This document shows, in pieces, positions 25,883 to 34,345 of a DNA stretch of 64,000 nucleotides. Below the pieces are notes generated by a model. The model saw nothing but the letters and a program-made list of their open reading frames with translations, did no database searches and was not told the DNA's origin. The stretch is from an uncultured Lachnospiraceae bacterium (GTDB lineage: Bacteria > Bacillota > Clostridia > Lachnospirales > Lachnospiraceae), in the NCBI GenBank assembly GCA_902781455.1, contig CACZJF010000002.1:1-64000 (forward strand), read 5' to 3'. Made by a program: the position numbers and the translations under genes. Numbering within the stretch: position 1 is the first letter of the stretch; each line of letters starts with the position of its first letter.

Positions 25883-26455
25883 ATAATTGCAGGGCTGGGA
25901 AATCCCGGCCGGAAATACGAAAAGACAAGACACAACTGTGGCTTTGAAGCGCTGGACATCCTGGCGGACCGTTTCCGGATCCGTGTGACGCAGGGGAAAT
26001 TCCGCTCTCTGTGCGGAACCGGCATCATAGACGGTGTGCCGGTGCTTCTGATGAAGCCGCAGACTTTCATGAATCTCAGCGGAGAGGCCGTTCGGGCAGC
26101 GTGTGATTACTATCAGGCCGACCCGGCCACGCAGCTGATCGTGATGTATGATGACATCAGCCTGGATCCCGGCCGGATCCGGGTCCGCGCGAAAGGTTCC
26201 GCGGGCGGGCACAATGGGATGAAGAGCATCATCGACCTGCTTGGGACGGATCATTTCCTGCGGGTCAGGATCGGTACGGGACACCAGCCGGAAGCCTATG
26301 CGCAGGTTGACTGGGTGCTGGGGCATTTTCCTCTGTCAGAACGGGTAACGATGGCAGAGGCCTTCGAGAAGGCTGCGCAGGCCGCGCAGGCTTTGCTGAC
26401 CCAGCCGCCTGAGAGGGTGATGAGCGAATATAACGCTGTGGAGAGCCAGACATGA
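25877..26455 (+). CDS. pth: Peptidyl-tRNA hydrolase
   Basis: A 192-residue enzyme that frees tRNA from peptidyl-tRNAs dropped by the ribosome. It begins [23 protein letters not shown], where the histidine of TRHN is the catalytic residue. [15 protein letters not shown] and [30 protein letters not shown] carry the other family motifs, with the D of YDD as the partner of the histidine. The C-terminus [17 protein letters not shown] is normal. Two in-frame ATGs (25877, 25880) are possible. The start lies in the second unit of a tandem duplication whose first unit ends murF, and its stop overlaps the mfd start, so murF-pth-mfd should be one transcript. Confidence 0.95.
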   Translation: [192 protein letters not shown]

Positions 26456-29400
26456 TTCAAGCACTGTATGCGCCGATGGAAGAAATGGAAGCATTTACCC
26501 AGATCCGGCGCAGAATGCAGAAAAAACCACATCAGGGAATGATTCTTGCAGGCGGCTGCATAGATTCCCAGAAGGCGCACCTGATCGGGTGCCTTGCCAG
26601 GGACTATCCGGTCACCTGCATTATTGCGCCTGATGATCTGAGAGCGCGGGAAATCTGTGAGGACTACCGGGTTTTTGACCGGAACGTGCTCCTCTATCCG
26701 GCGCGTGATTTTCTTTTCTTCCAGGCAGACCTGGCAAGCCGGACGCTGACGACGCAGCGGATCCGCTGCATGAAGGCTCTCGCGGAGATTACCTCCGGCC
26801 TGGGCAGTGAGCGGGTCACGGTGGTGCTGACCCAGCGGTCCCTGATGAGCCACTGCATGAAAGCGGAGGATTGGATGGATGCGATCCGGTCCTATGCGGA
26901 AGGGGACGAGATCGATCCGCAGGAGGAAAAGCAGGTCCTGTCCCTGATGGGATATGAGAGAGTTGATATGGTGGAAGCGCCGGGACAGTATGCGTCCCGT
27001 GGCGGCATTCTTGATGTCTACCCCCTGACGGAGGAAAACCCGGTCCGGATCGAGCTGTGGGGAGATGAGATCGACAGTATTCGATATTTCGATGTGGAGT
27101 CGCAGAGGACGAAGGAACAGACGCAGGGGGTGCGGATCTATCCGGCGGCTGAGTTTGTGACCTCACACGCGATCACGACGAAGGGACTGGAGCGGATCCG
27201 GAAGGAAGCGCTCGCGCAGGAAAAAAAGTTCAGGCAGCTGCAGCAGTCTGAGGAGGCAGCGCGCGCGGCCAGAATCGCGAAGGATGCCAGGGAGCGCATC
27301 GAAGACTTCGGGGATACTTCTGTCATGGAAGGGCTGTGCGATTATTTCTATCCCGACGCGGTGTCCCTGCTGGATTATTTCCCGGAGGGAACTGTGTTCT
27401 TCATGGATGAACCGTCCCGCGCTTCCCAGAGTACGAAGGAGGCGGAGGAAGAATTCAGAAGCAGCCTCTCGCACCGGCTGGAGAAGGGATATGTTCTGCC
27501 GGGACAGGCAAATATGCTCTTTACAGGGAAGCAGATCGAGGGAAGGCTGTCTGAGAGAGGGCTTATCGGCCTGACGACGCATTCCGGGGCAAAATGCCCT
27601 TATCCGGTTGCCGGACGGTATGAGATCCAGGCCGCAGGCTGCGGTGTCTACAACAGCAATTTCGATATGCTGGTGAAGGACCTTGCACGCTATAAAAAAC
27701 AGAAAGCACGAGTCGTCCTGCTCTGCGCGTCCAGGACCAGAGGACAGCGCCTGGCCCGCGACCTGACCGACAACGGCGTCATTTCATTTTACTCGGAAAA
27801 GGAAGACCGCGTTCTTCAGGGCGGGGAGGTCATGGTAACCTACGGGAATACGCACCGGGGATACGAGTACCCGATGCTGAAGTTTGCCGTATTGAGTGAG
27901 TCGGATATTTTCGGACACGAGAGGAAAAAGCGCCGCAAGACAGCAAAGAGCGGAAAAACCATCGCGTCCTTCACACAGCTGCATCCCGGGGATTATGTGG
28001 TTCATGAAAATCATGGAATCGGCATCTACCGGGGGATCGAACAGATTCTGTCCGACGGCGTACAGAAGGATTACATGAAGATCGAGTATGCCGGGAATTC
28101 GAATCTGTATGTCCTGGCTTCGCAGCTGGACCTGATCCAGAAGTATGCCGGATCCGATGCGAGAAAACCCCGCATCTCGAAGCTGGGAGGAGAGACCTGG
28201 TCGCACACCAAGTCCAGAGTCCGGGCGGCGGTTGAGGAGGTGGCACAGGATCTGGTGGATCTGTACGCGGTGCGGGCGAACCGGAAGGGATATGCCTACG
28301 GGCCGGACACCTCCTTCCAGACAGAGTTTGAGGAGCTGTTTCCCTTCGAAGAGACACAGGACCAGCTGCAGGCGATCGAGGATACCAAGAAGGATATGGA
28401 GTCTTCAAAGATCATGGACCGCCTGATCTGCGGAGATGTGGGGTACGGGAAGACGGAGATTGCCATCCGGGCTGCCTTCAAGGCGGTATGCGAGAGCCGG
28501 CAGGCCGCGTTTCTGGTGCCGACGACAATCCTCGCGCAGCAGCACTACAACACATTCCTCCAGAGAATGAAGGACTATCCGGTCCGCATCGGCATGCTGA
28601 GCCGGTTCAATACGAAAGCGGAGACTGACCAGACACTGAAGGGACTGGCTTCCGGCCTGATCGACATCGTGATCGGAACGCACCGGCTGCTCTCGAAGGA
28701 CGTGAAGTTCAAGGATCTGGGCCTTCTGATCATCGACGAAGAACAACGATTCGGCGTCGCGCATAAGGAAAAGATCAAGAAAATGCGCAGTGATGTGGAC
28801 GTCCTGACGCTGACCGCTACACCGATTCCCCGCACGCTCCACATGAGCCTTGCGGGAATCCGCGACATGAGTGTTCTGGAAGAGGCTCCGCAGGACCGCC
28901 TGCCGATCCAGACCTTTGTCATGGAATACAACGATGAGACAGTCCGGGAGGCGATCATACGGGAGATCGCGCGCGGCGGACAGGTCTATCTGGTCTACAA
29001 TCATGTATCGACCATTGCCGATATGGCCGCCAGGGTGGCGGGACTGGTACCGGAGGCACACGTCGTCTATACGCATGGCAAGATGCCTTCCAACAAGATA
29101 GAAGATATCATGTACGACTTCATCAACCGGGAGGCAGACGTGCTGGTGACGACAACGATCATCGAGACCGGTCTGGATATCGCAAATGTCAACACGATGA
29201 TTATCTGTGACGCGGACCGTCTGGGACTCAGCCAGCTCTATCAGCTGCGCGGCCGCGTGGGACGGTCAAACCGGACCGCGTACGCATTTCTCATGTACAA
29301 GCCGGACCGGATTCTCGCTGACGCGGCGGAGAAAAGACTCGGCGCCATCCGGGAATACACGGAGCTGGGATCAGGCTTTCGGATTGCCATGCGGGATCTT

Positions 29401-29994
29401 GAGATCCGCGGTGCAGGAAACCTGCTGGGGAAGGCACAGTCCGGCCATATGGCTGAGGTCGGCTATGATCTTTACTGCAAGCTGCTGAACCAGTCCGTGA
29501 TGAGGCTCAGGGGGGAAACGGAGATACATGATGAGTTCGAGACAACGCTGGACCTGAATATCGACGCATTTCTTCCGGACTTCTACATCCCGAATGAAAA
29601 CCAGAAGCTGGATCTGTATAAGCGGATCGCTTCGATCACAGGGGAAGCGGATTACGAGGATATGCTGGACGAGCTCATGGACCGGTACGGGGAGCCGCCG
29701 GTCAATGTGCAGAACCTGCTGAAGGTGGCACTGCTCAGGAGCATGGCACATGACTGCTTCCTTACGGAACTGTCCCAGAAGGGGCCGGAGCTTCGGTTTA
29801 CCTTCTGGCAGAAGGCACCGCTTGATGTGGACAGGATCGGTCCCTTTATGGGGAAATATCAGCGAAGGCTGCGGTTTGTGGCCGGTCCACATTCATATTT
29901 CACATATGCCCTTCCGCTGAAGGGAGGCATCGTCCCTGACGTACTGGCGCAGACGCAGGAGCTGATCAAGGATATGAAGCAGGAACTGTTCTGA
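26452..29994 (+). CDS. mfd: Transcription-repair coupling factor Mfd
   Basis: An 1180-residue superfamily 2 translocase that removes stalled RNA polymerase from DNA lesions and recruits UvrA. The N-terminal third is UvrB-like (UvrA-binding region, ASRGGILDVYPLTEENPVRIELWGDEIDS). The RNA polymerase interaction domain contains PGDYVVHENHGIGIYRGIE. The translocase motifs follow: Walker A ICGDVGYGKTEIAIRAAF, DEEQRF in LIIDEEQRFGVAHKEK, TATPIPRTLHMSL, and motif VI QLRGRVGRS. Typical length for the family. The ATG overlaps the pth stop (ATGA), so translation is coupled. Its stop codon falls in the first unit of a 31-bp repeat array, and the gap to the next gene is unusually complex. Confidence 0.96.
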   Translation: MIQALYAPMEEMEAFTQIRRRMQKKPHQGMILAGGCIDSQKAHLIGCLARDYPVTCIIAPDDLRAREICEDYRVFDRNVLLYPARDFLFFQADLASRTLTTQRIRCMKALAEITSGLGSERVTVVLTQRSLMSHCMKAEDWMDAIRSYAEGDEIDPQEEKQVLSLMGYERVDMVEAPGQYASRGGILDVYPLTEENPVRIELWGDEIDSIRYFDVESQRTKEQTQGVRIYPAAEFVTSHAITTKGLERIRKEALAQEKKFRQLQQSEEAARAARIAKDARERIEDFGDTSVMEGLCDYFYPDAVSLLDYFPEGTVFFMDEPSRASQSTKEAEEEFRSSLSHRLEKGYVLPGQANMLFTGKQIEGRLSERGLIGLTTHSGAKCPYPVAGRYEIQAAGCGVYNSNFDMLVKDLARYKKQKARVVLLCASRTRGQRLARDLTDNGVISFYSEKEDRVLQGGEVMVTYGNTHRGYEYPMLKFAVLSESDIFGHERKKRRKTAKSGKTIASFTQLHPGDYVVHENHGIGIYRGIEQILSDGVQKDYMKIEYAGNSNLYVLASQLDLIQKYAGSDARKPRISKLGGETWSHTKSRVRAAVEEVAQDLVDLYAVRANRKGYAYGPDTSFQTEFEELFPFEETQDQLQAIEDTKKDMESSKIMDRLICGDVGYGKTEIAIRAAFKAVCESRQAAFLVPTTILAQQHYNTFLQRMKDYPVRIGMLSRFNTKAETDQTLKGLASGLIDIVIGTHRLLSKDVKFKDLGLLIIDEEQRFGVAHKEKIKKMRSDVDVLTLTATPIPRTLHMSLAGIRDMSVLEEAPQDRLPIQTFVMEYNDETVREAIIREIARGGQVYLVYNHVSTIADMAARVAGLVPEAHVVYTHGKMPSNKIEDIMYDFINREADVLVTTTIIETGLDIANVNTMIICDADRLGLSQLYQLRGRVGRSNRTAYAFLMYKPDRILADAAEKRLGAIREYTELGSGFRIAMRDLEIRGAGNLLGKAQSGHMAEVGYDLYCKLLNQSVMRLRGETEIHDEFETTLDLNIDAFLPDFYIPNENQKLDLYKRIASITGEADYEDMLDELMDRYGEPPVNVQNLLKVALLRSMAHDCFLTELSQKGPELRFTFWQKAPLDVDRIGPFMGKYQRRLRFVAGPHSYFTYALPLKGGIVPDVLAQTQELIKDMKQELF

Positions 29995-30116
29995 GAGACA
30001 GCCCCGCAGCAGCAGGCAAGATCGAGAGGCAGCCCCGCAGCAGCCGGCAAGATTGAGAAGCAGCTCCGCAACAGCCGGCAAGATTGAGAAGCGGCCCCTC
30101 AACAGCCGGTAAGATC
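29993..30116. repeat. Four tandem copies of a 31-bp unit (left array of repeat locus A)
   Basis: Units at 29993-30023, 30024-30054, 30055-30085 and 30086-30116 share the pattern GAGARGCAGCCCCGCARCAG followed by CCGGCAAGAT. A fifth, partial unit starts at 30117 and runs into the left arm of the palindrome at 30135. The first unit begins at the second base of the mfd stop codon. The copies differ at a few positions each. Variable spacers are absent, so it is not a CRISPR array. Confidence 0.93.
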
Positions 30117-30134
30117 GAGAGGCAGCCCCTCAAC

Positions 30135-30198
30135 AGCTGGCACAGGGATCCTGAGCGAAGACTTTCGGGGGTCGGAGCGAAGGATCCCTGTGCCAGCT
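30135..30198. repeat. Repeat locus A: 17-bp perfect stem with conserved 30-nt apex
   Basis: Left arm AGCTGGCACAGGGATCC (30135-30151) is the exact reverse complement of the right arm at 30182-30198. The 30-nt apex (30152-30181) begins TGAGCGAAGACTTTC and ends GGTCGGAGCGAA. It differs at only two positions from the apex at 49153-49182, whose stem is unrelated. Farther out, GCAGCCCC (30123-30130) pairs with GGGGCTGC (30204-30211) across a six-base internal bulge, extending the palindrome. No T tract follows, so it is not a standard terminator. Its function is unknown. Confidence 0.88.
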
Positions 30199-30330
30199 AT
30201 ACTGGGGCTGCAACCAATGAATTGCTGTGCCGGCTGTTGCGGACTACAACTAAGGGATCCTTGTGCCAGCTATACCGGGGCTGCCTCTCAAAATTACACC
30301 GGGGCCGCCTCCCAAAATTGCGGTTGAAGT
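30182..30330. repeat. Right-hand partial copies of the arm at repeat locus A
   Basis: The right arm sequence GGATCCCTGTGCCAGCTATA at 30182 recurs with small changes at about 30254-30284, ending CGGGGCTGCCTC. A further short tandem of GGGGCYGCCTCYCAAAATT follows at about 30277-30325. GTGCCGGCTGTTGCGG (about 30228-30243) is an inverted form of the left 31-bp unit. The whole 29993-30330 block can therefore fold as one large imperfect palindrome. It lies between mfd and the PrsA-like gene and no ORF here is credible. Confidence 0.78.
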
Positions 30331-30404
30331 TCCCGTGCAAACCATTTATAATATTCGGGTGTCCTCTGAGACAAGGATTAGGTAACAAGAAGGAGAAGAG
30401 TCAG

Positions 30405-31790
30405 ATGAAAAAGGTATGGAAGAAGGGTGCGGCTCTGGCACTTGCAGCTGTGATGTGCGCGGGCGCCCTGAGTGGATGCGGAAAGGATGCGGAAGGAATT
30501 TCGGCTTTTACATATAATGGAAAGAAGGTAGACGCAGACTTTACCAATTTTGCGCTTCGTTATGAGCAGTCCAAATTGGACGATCTTTATGCTTACTACG
30601 GATCGATGATGCAGCAGGATATCTGGGCGATGGATGACGGCCAGGGACTGGGCATTTCCACCTGGGATAACTTCAAGACGAACATCGGGGAAGATATCGA
30701 GAAGATGCTTCTGGCGGAGGATCACGCTGCTGATTATGACGTATCCCTGTCAGATGATGAGAAGAAGGCCATCACGGATGCGGCAGCGCAGTTCATCGCG
30801 AACAACGATGAGAAGGCCCTTGCTTCCATGAGCGCGACGCAGGAGACGGTTGAGCGCTATCTGACGCTCTGCGCGATCAAGGCGAAGGTTGAGGTTGGAA
30901 TGACTGTTGACGTTGACACGAATGTGTCTGACGAAGAAGCGGCGCAGAGAACGGTTGATTACATCCGTTATACGCCGACGACAGAAGCTCAGACGGAGAC
31001 CGAGTCTGAGATGTCTGAGACTGAGGCGGACGTGGAGAATACGGTTCAGACGGAAGCAGACGTACAGGCGCTGACCGAGGGTGAGACCAGTGTCGTTGAG
31101 ACAGAGGCATCGAACAAGACGAAGTCCTCTGACACGGAGAAGGCTGAGACCGAGCCTGCGCAGGCTGAGACGGAAGCAGCACAGGCACCGGAAGAGACCG
31201 AGAGTGAAGATCCTGCGATGGCGGAGGCGAAAGCGAAGTACCGCGAGATGGCACAGGAGAAGCTCGATGAGATTACGAGCGGCAAGACTGACTTTGAAGC
31301 AGCAGCCGCTGCGGTGACAGATGAGGCGGTTCCGGGCGTAACGAACTCTTCCTTCACATTCGGCAAGGATGATGATTATCCGGATGCGGCGATTATCGAG
31401 GCGACCAATGACCTGGAGGATGGTGCGGTTGTGGACCATCTTGTTGAGGCATCCGATTCCTACTATATCCTCTGTGTGAAGGCTGCGTTTGATGAGGACG
31501 CGACCGAGGACAAGAAAGAAGAGATTGTCAGACAGCGCAAGCAGGACAAGATCGATGAGATCTACGAAGGGTGGATGGCCGATACGAAGTTTGAGACCGA
31601 TACCGAGAAGCTTGCTGCCATTCTGAAGGACCGCAGCTATTCTGCTCCGGCCTCCGATGAGACGGAAGCTGTGGCATCGACCGAGGCGGAGACAGGCAGG
31701 TTGGGACCGGCTTCTCTGGAGACAGAGCTCCATCTGGAGGTGACCTACGAGACGGAGATTACCGTTGAGACAGAGACGGAAGAGGAATAA
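30405..31790 (+). CDS. PrsA/SurA-like foldase lipoprotein with acidic insert
   Basis: A 461-residue lipoprotein with signal peptide and lipobox ALSGC (lipidated C25). Residues 30-180 resemble the SurA/PrsA N-terminal helical chaperone domain (VDADFTNFALRYEQSK, ETVERYLTLCAIKAKVE). VDYIRYTP (184-191) resembles the first strand of a parvulin peptidyl-prolyl isomerase domain and KYREMAQEKLDEITSGKTDF (279-298) its helix. Between them lies a threonine/glutamate-rich segment of about 77 residues (193-269). A second acidic tail ends the protein. It probably folds secreted proteins at the outer face of the membrane, although isomerase activity is doubtful because the domain is split and weakly conserved. 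The start was fixed by AAGGAGAAGAG; the longer frame enters the repeat locus. Confidence 0.8.
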   Translation: MKKVWKKGAALALAAVMCAGALSGCGKDAEGISAFTYNGKKVDADFTNFALRYEQSKLDDLYAYYGSMMQQDIWAMDDGQGLGISTWDNFKTNIGEDIEKMLLAEDHAADYDVSLSDDEKKAITDAAAQFIANNDEKALASMSATQETVERYLTLCAIKAKVEVGMTVDVDTNVSDEEAAQRTVDYIRYTPTTEAQTETESEMSETEADVENTVQTEADVQALTEGETSVVETEASNKTKSSDTEKAETEPAQAETEAAQAPEETESEDPAMAEAKAKYREMAQEKLDEITSGKTDFEAAAAAVTDEAVPGVTNSSFTFGKDDDYPDAAIIEATNDLEDGAVVDHLVEASDSYYILCVKAAFDEDATEDKKEEIVRQRKQDKIDEIYEGWMADTKFETDTEKLAAILKDRSYSAPASDETEAVASTEAETGRLGPASLETELHLEVTYETEITVETETEEE

Positions 31791-31803
31791 CAGGAGTTAT
31801 AAT

Positions 31804-31830
31804 GACGGCAGGACCAGGTCCTGCCGTTTT
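31804..31830 (+). terminator. Terminator of the PrsA-like gene
   Basis: ACGGCAGGACC pairs with GGTCCTGCCGT around a single A, followed by TTTTG. It lies 14 nt after the stop codon. Confidence 0.85.
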
Positions 31831-31926
31831 GCACAGCTTCCGGCCGCATGCCGGGGGCGTGCAGAGAAACGGATGGAAGCGGATTGATCAAGGAGACGGG
31901 CCGGTCAGGCAGGAGGGATGAAAGGA

Positions 31927-32511
31927 ATGAAGCTGCTGGAAGATCGTATCAGGAAAGACGGCATTGTCAAGGAAGGCGATATCCTGAAGGTGGACAGCTT
32001 TCTGAATCATCAGATGGATGTAGATCTGTACAATAAGATGGGCGAGGAATTCCGCCGGCTGTTCGCGGACCGGCCGGTGAACAAGATTCTGACGATTGAG
32101 GCGTCCGGGATCGGTATTGCGGTGATTACCGCGCAGCATTTTCACGTGCCGGTTGTTTTCGCGAAGAAGGCACAGAGCGTGAATCTGGACGGTGAGATCT
32201 ACACTACAAAGATTGAATCCTTTACGCACAAGAGAACCTATGACGTGATCGTATCGAAGAAGTTCCTCAGCAGTGATGACCATATTCTGATCATCGATGA
32301 TTTCCTTGCCAATGGCTGCGCGGTGAACGGACTGATTGACCTGATTCTTTCAGCAGGCGCGACCGTTGAAGGCGTTGGCATCTGCGTTGAGAAAGGCTTC
32401 CAGACAGGCGGAGAGCTGATCCGCAGCAAGGGAATCCGCGTGGAGTCCCTGGCTATCATCGAGCGTATGGATGCGGCGACCGGTGAGATTGTTTTCCGGG
32501 AGCAGGGATAA
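31927..32511 (+). CDS. xpt: Xanthine phosphoribosyltransferase
   Basis: A 194-residue purine-salvage enzyme forming XMP from xanthine and PRPP. The N-terminus [20 protein letters not shown] and [10 protein letters not shown] match Bacillus Xpt closely, the PRPP loop is [16 protein letters not shown], and [12 protein letters not shown] carries the conserved region that grips the purine. The start at 31927 was chosen because AGGAGG is ten bases upstream and Xpt proteins begin there; an ATG at 31918 overlaps the ribosome-binding site. Many Bacillota xpt genes sit behind a purine riboswitch, but I see none in the 96 bases between the terminator and this start. Confidence 0.95.
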   Translation: MKLLEDRIRKDGIVKEGDILKVDSFLNHQMDVDLYNKMGEEFRRLFADRPVNKILTIEASGIGIAVITAQHFHVPVVFAKKAQSVNLDGEIYTTKIESFTHKRTYDVIVSKKFLSSDDHILIIDDFLANGCAVNGLIDLILSAGATVEGVGICVEKGFQTGGELIRSKGIRVESLAIIERMDAATGEIVFREQG

Positions 32512-32611
32512 AATGATTATTCCGGATCTGCGCAGGCGGGTGTAGTTTTCAGCGCAGCCTTAAGTGCAGCCGCAGCAACAGCTGCGGTGCAGAGCGGATC
32601 AAGATGGCATG

Positions 32612-32645
32612 AAAAAACAGACGGCGCTTGGCCGTCTGTTTTTCA
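32612..32645. terminator. Bidirectional terminator between xpt and mscL
   Basis: AAAAACAGACGGC pairs with GCCGTCTGTTTTT around GCTTG. The stem has an A run on the left and a T run on the right, so it can stop transcripts from both convergent genes. Confidence 0.92.
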
Positions 32646-32684
32646 ATGGAAACAGGGAAACACCCTGCCGCCTGAAGTCATGCG

Positions 32685-33125
32685 TTATTTGGACAATTCG
32701 CTGGTGCAGAATCCGCATCTGGTCGCCTCGATCGGAACCTCGTTCTTGCAGAACGGGCAGATCTTGGTGGTCGGTGCCTTCTCCGGCTCCGGCTTGCGCA
32801 GTTTATTCATGCCCTTGATGACAAGGAACAGGACGAACGCGACGATGAGGAACTGCAGGACGTTCTGGATGAAGCTGCCGTATGCGAATACAGCCGCTCC
32901 TTCTTCCTTCGCCTGGGCAAGACTCTTGTAAGAGCCGCCGTCCAGCGCTACGAAGAGGCTTGTGAAATCGATCTTGCCGGTCGCAAGAGAGATGACAGGC
33001 ATAATAATGTCATCTACGAGCGAGCTGACGATCGTGTTGAAGGCTCCGCCGACGATGACACCGACTGCCATATCCATGACGTTGCCGCGCATGATGAATT
33101 CTTTGAATTCACTGATCATTCCCAT
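32685..33125 (-). CDS. mscL: Large-conductance mechanosensitive channel MscL
   Basis: A 146-residue inner-membrane channel that opens under membrane tension to release solutes on hypo-osmotic shock. The N-terminal helix and first transmembrane segment FKEFIMRGNVMDMAVGVIVGGAFNTIVSSLVDDIIMP are diagnostic (residues about 7-43). TM2 is VLQFLIVAFVLFLVIKGMNKL. The C-terminus holds a short zinc-ribbon-like CPFCKNEVPIEATRCGFC (two CxxC pairs), which is not part of the E. coli protein but occurs in some Bacillota MscL. The start is at the ATG with GGGAG ten bases upstream; a TTG at 33134 is less likely. Confidence 0.96.
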   Translation of the reverse strand: MGMISEFKEFIMRGNVMDMAVGVIVGGAFNTIVSSLVDDIIMPVISLATGKIDFTSLFVALDGGSYKSLAQAKEEGAAVFAYGSFIQNVLQFLIVAFVLFLVIKGMNKLRKPEPEKAPTTKICPFCKNEVPIEATRCGFCTSELSK

Positions 33126-33283
33126 AAAACTCAACTCCCTTCTGTGTAAGCAGTTACAATAGCTGTGAAACCAAAACAGTTACAAATTGGACTGGAATCA
33201 GTATAGCATGGATTGCGGACGTATTCCATGATAAACTATTGCTGTATTTCGATTTTTCATCCAGAAAGGATAGCTCGGATCAC

Positions 33284-34345
33284 ATGAAATTTCTGCATAT
33301 TGCGGATGTCCATCTTGGCTGTGAACCGGATGGCCGTTTTGAGTGGGCAAAGGAGAGAAAGAGAGAGCTCTGGGAGACCTTCCGGGATTCGATCGCGGAT
33401 GCGGAGAAGGAGCGGGCAGACCTTGTTCTGATTGCGGGGGATCTGTTCCACCATACACCGGATCTGCAGGAGCTTCGGGAAGTGAATTATCTGCTGGGGT
33501 CCTATCCGCGGATCTGTTTTGCGCTGATTGCGGGAAACCATGACTGCTGCAGTCCGCAGAGCGCATGGGAAAGCTTTGAATTTGCCCCGAATGTGGCGTT
33601 TCTGGGAAGCCGGCAGGCAGAGTGCATCCGGTTCCCGGCCCTGTCCTGCGAGGTATACGGCTTTTCTTATGACAGGAGCCGGATTCCCCAGAATCTGTAT
33701 GACAGGCTGCGTCCTTCTCAGAATGAATTCTTTCACATTCTGCTGGCCCATGGCGGGGACCGGGACCACATCCCGATCGATCCGCAGGCACTGGAGAGGT
33801 CGGGATTCGACTATATCGCGCTGGGGCATATCCACAAACCTTCCGTGGTGCTTCCGGGCAAGGCACTCTATCCGGGCGCGCTGTCTCCGATTGATGCCGG
33901 GGATGAGGGACCGCACGGCTATCTGATCGGGGAGACGCATGGAACCTCCGTGGAGGTTCATTTTGTCAAAAAGGCACTTCGCGAATATGTATCCATCGTT
34001 GTAAGCGCGGACGAGTCGGACACGGTATTCTCCATGCGCGACAAGGTGCAGGCTGTGGTGGGACAGCGGGGGAAGGAAAATATCTACAGGGTTGTCATCC
34101 GGGGACAGAGACAGCCCGGGGTACAGTTTGATACAGACCTGATCCGGTCTGCGGGAATGATACTTGATGTTGCGGACGAGTCTGTTCCGGCTTTCCATCT
34201 GCAGGAGCTGAAGGAACGGTATCGCGGACAGCTGATCGGACGTTATATTGAGAGCTTCGAGGGAGCGCAGAGAGGATCGGTTGAGGAGAAGGCCCTGCAC
34301 GCCGGGCTGGAGGCCCTGCTGTCGCAGGGGATGGGACAGGCATAG
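33284..34345 (+). CDS. yhaO: YhaO-like SbcD-type metallophosphoesterase
   Basis: A 353-residue calcineurin-fold nuclease subunit of the SbcD/Mre11 family. The dimetal motifs are FLHIADVHLG, LIAGDLFHHTP, AGNHDCCSP, LLAHGGD and ALGHIHKPSVV. A capping domain occupies the C-terminal third. It starts at 33284, with AAAGGA about 13 nt upstream and the motif at residues 2-11. It ends exactly one base before the ATG of the ATPase that follows, as in the yhaO-yhaN pair of Bacillus, so the two should be produced together and form a nuclease complex that processes DNA ends or damage. The enzymatic activity is inferred from the family. Confidence 0.9.
   Translation: MKFLHIADVHLGCEPDGRFEWAKERKRELWETFRDSIADAEKERADLVLIAGDLFHHTPDLQELREVNYLLGSYPRICFALIAGNHDCCSPQSAWESFEFAPNVAFLGSRQAECIRFPALSCEVYGFSYDRSRIPQNLYDRLRPSQNEFFHILLAHGGDRDHIPIDPQALERSGFDYIALGHIHKPSVVLPGKALYPGALSPIDAGDEGPHGYLIGETHGTSVEVHFVKKALREYVSIVVSADESDTVFSMRDKVQAVVGQRGKENIYRVVIRGQRQPGVQFDTDLIRSAGMILDVADESVPAFHLQELKERYRGQLIGRYIESFEGAQRGSVEEKALHAGLEALLSQGMGQA

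Noticed and set aside
29993..30116. Possible CRISPR array (31-bp periodicity)
   Set aside because: Same reason: whole units repeat end to end, with substitutions but no spacers.
31831..31926. Purine riboswitch before xpt
   Set aside because: The aptamer core pattern could not be found between the upstream terminator and the xpt start.
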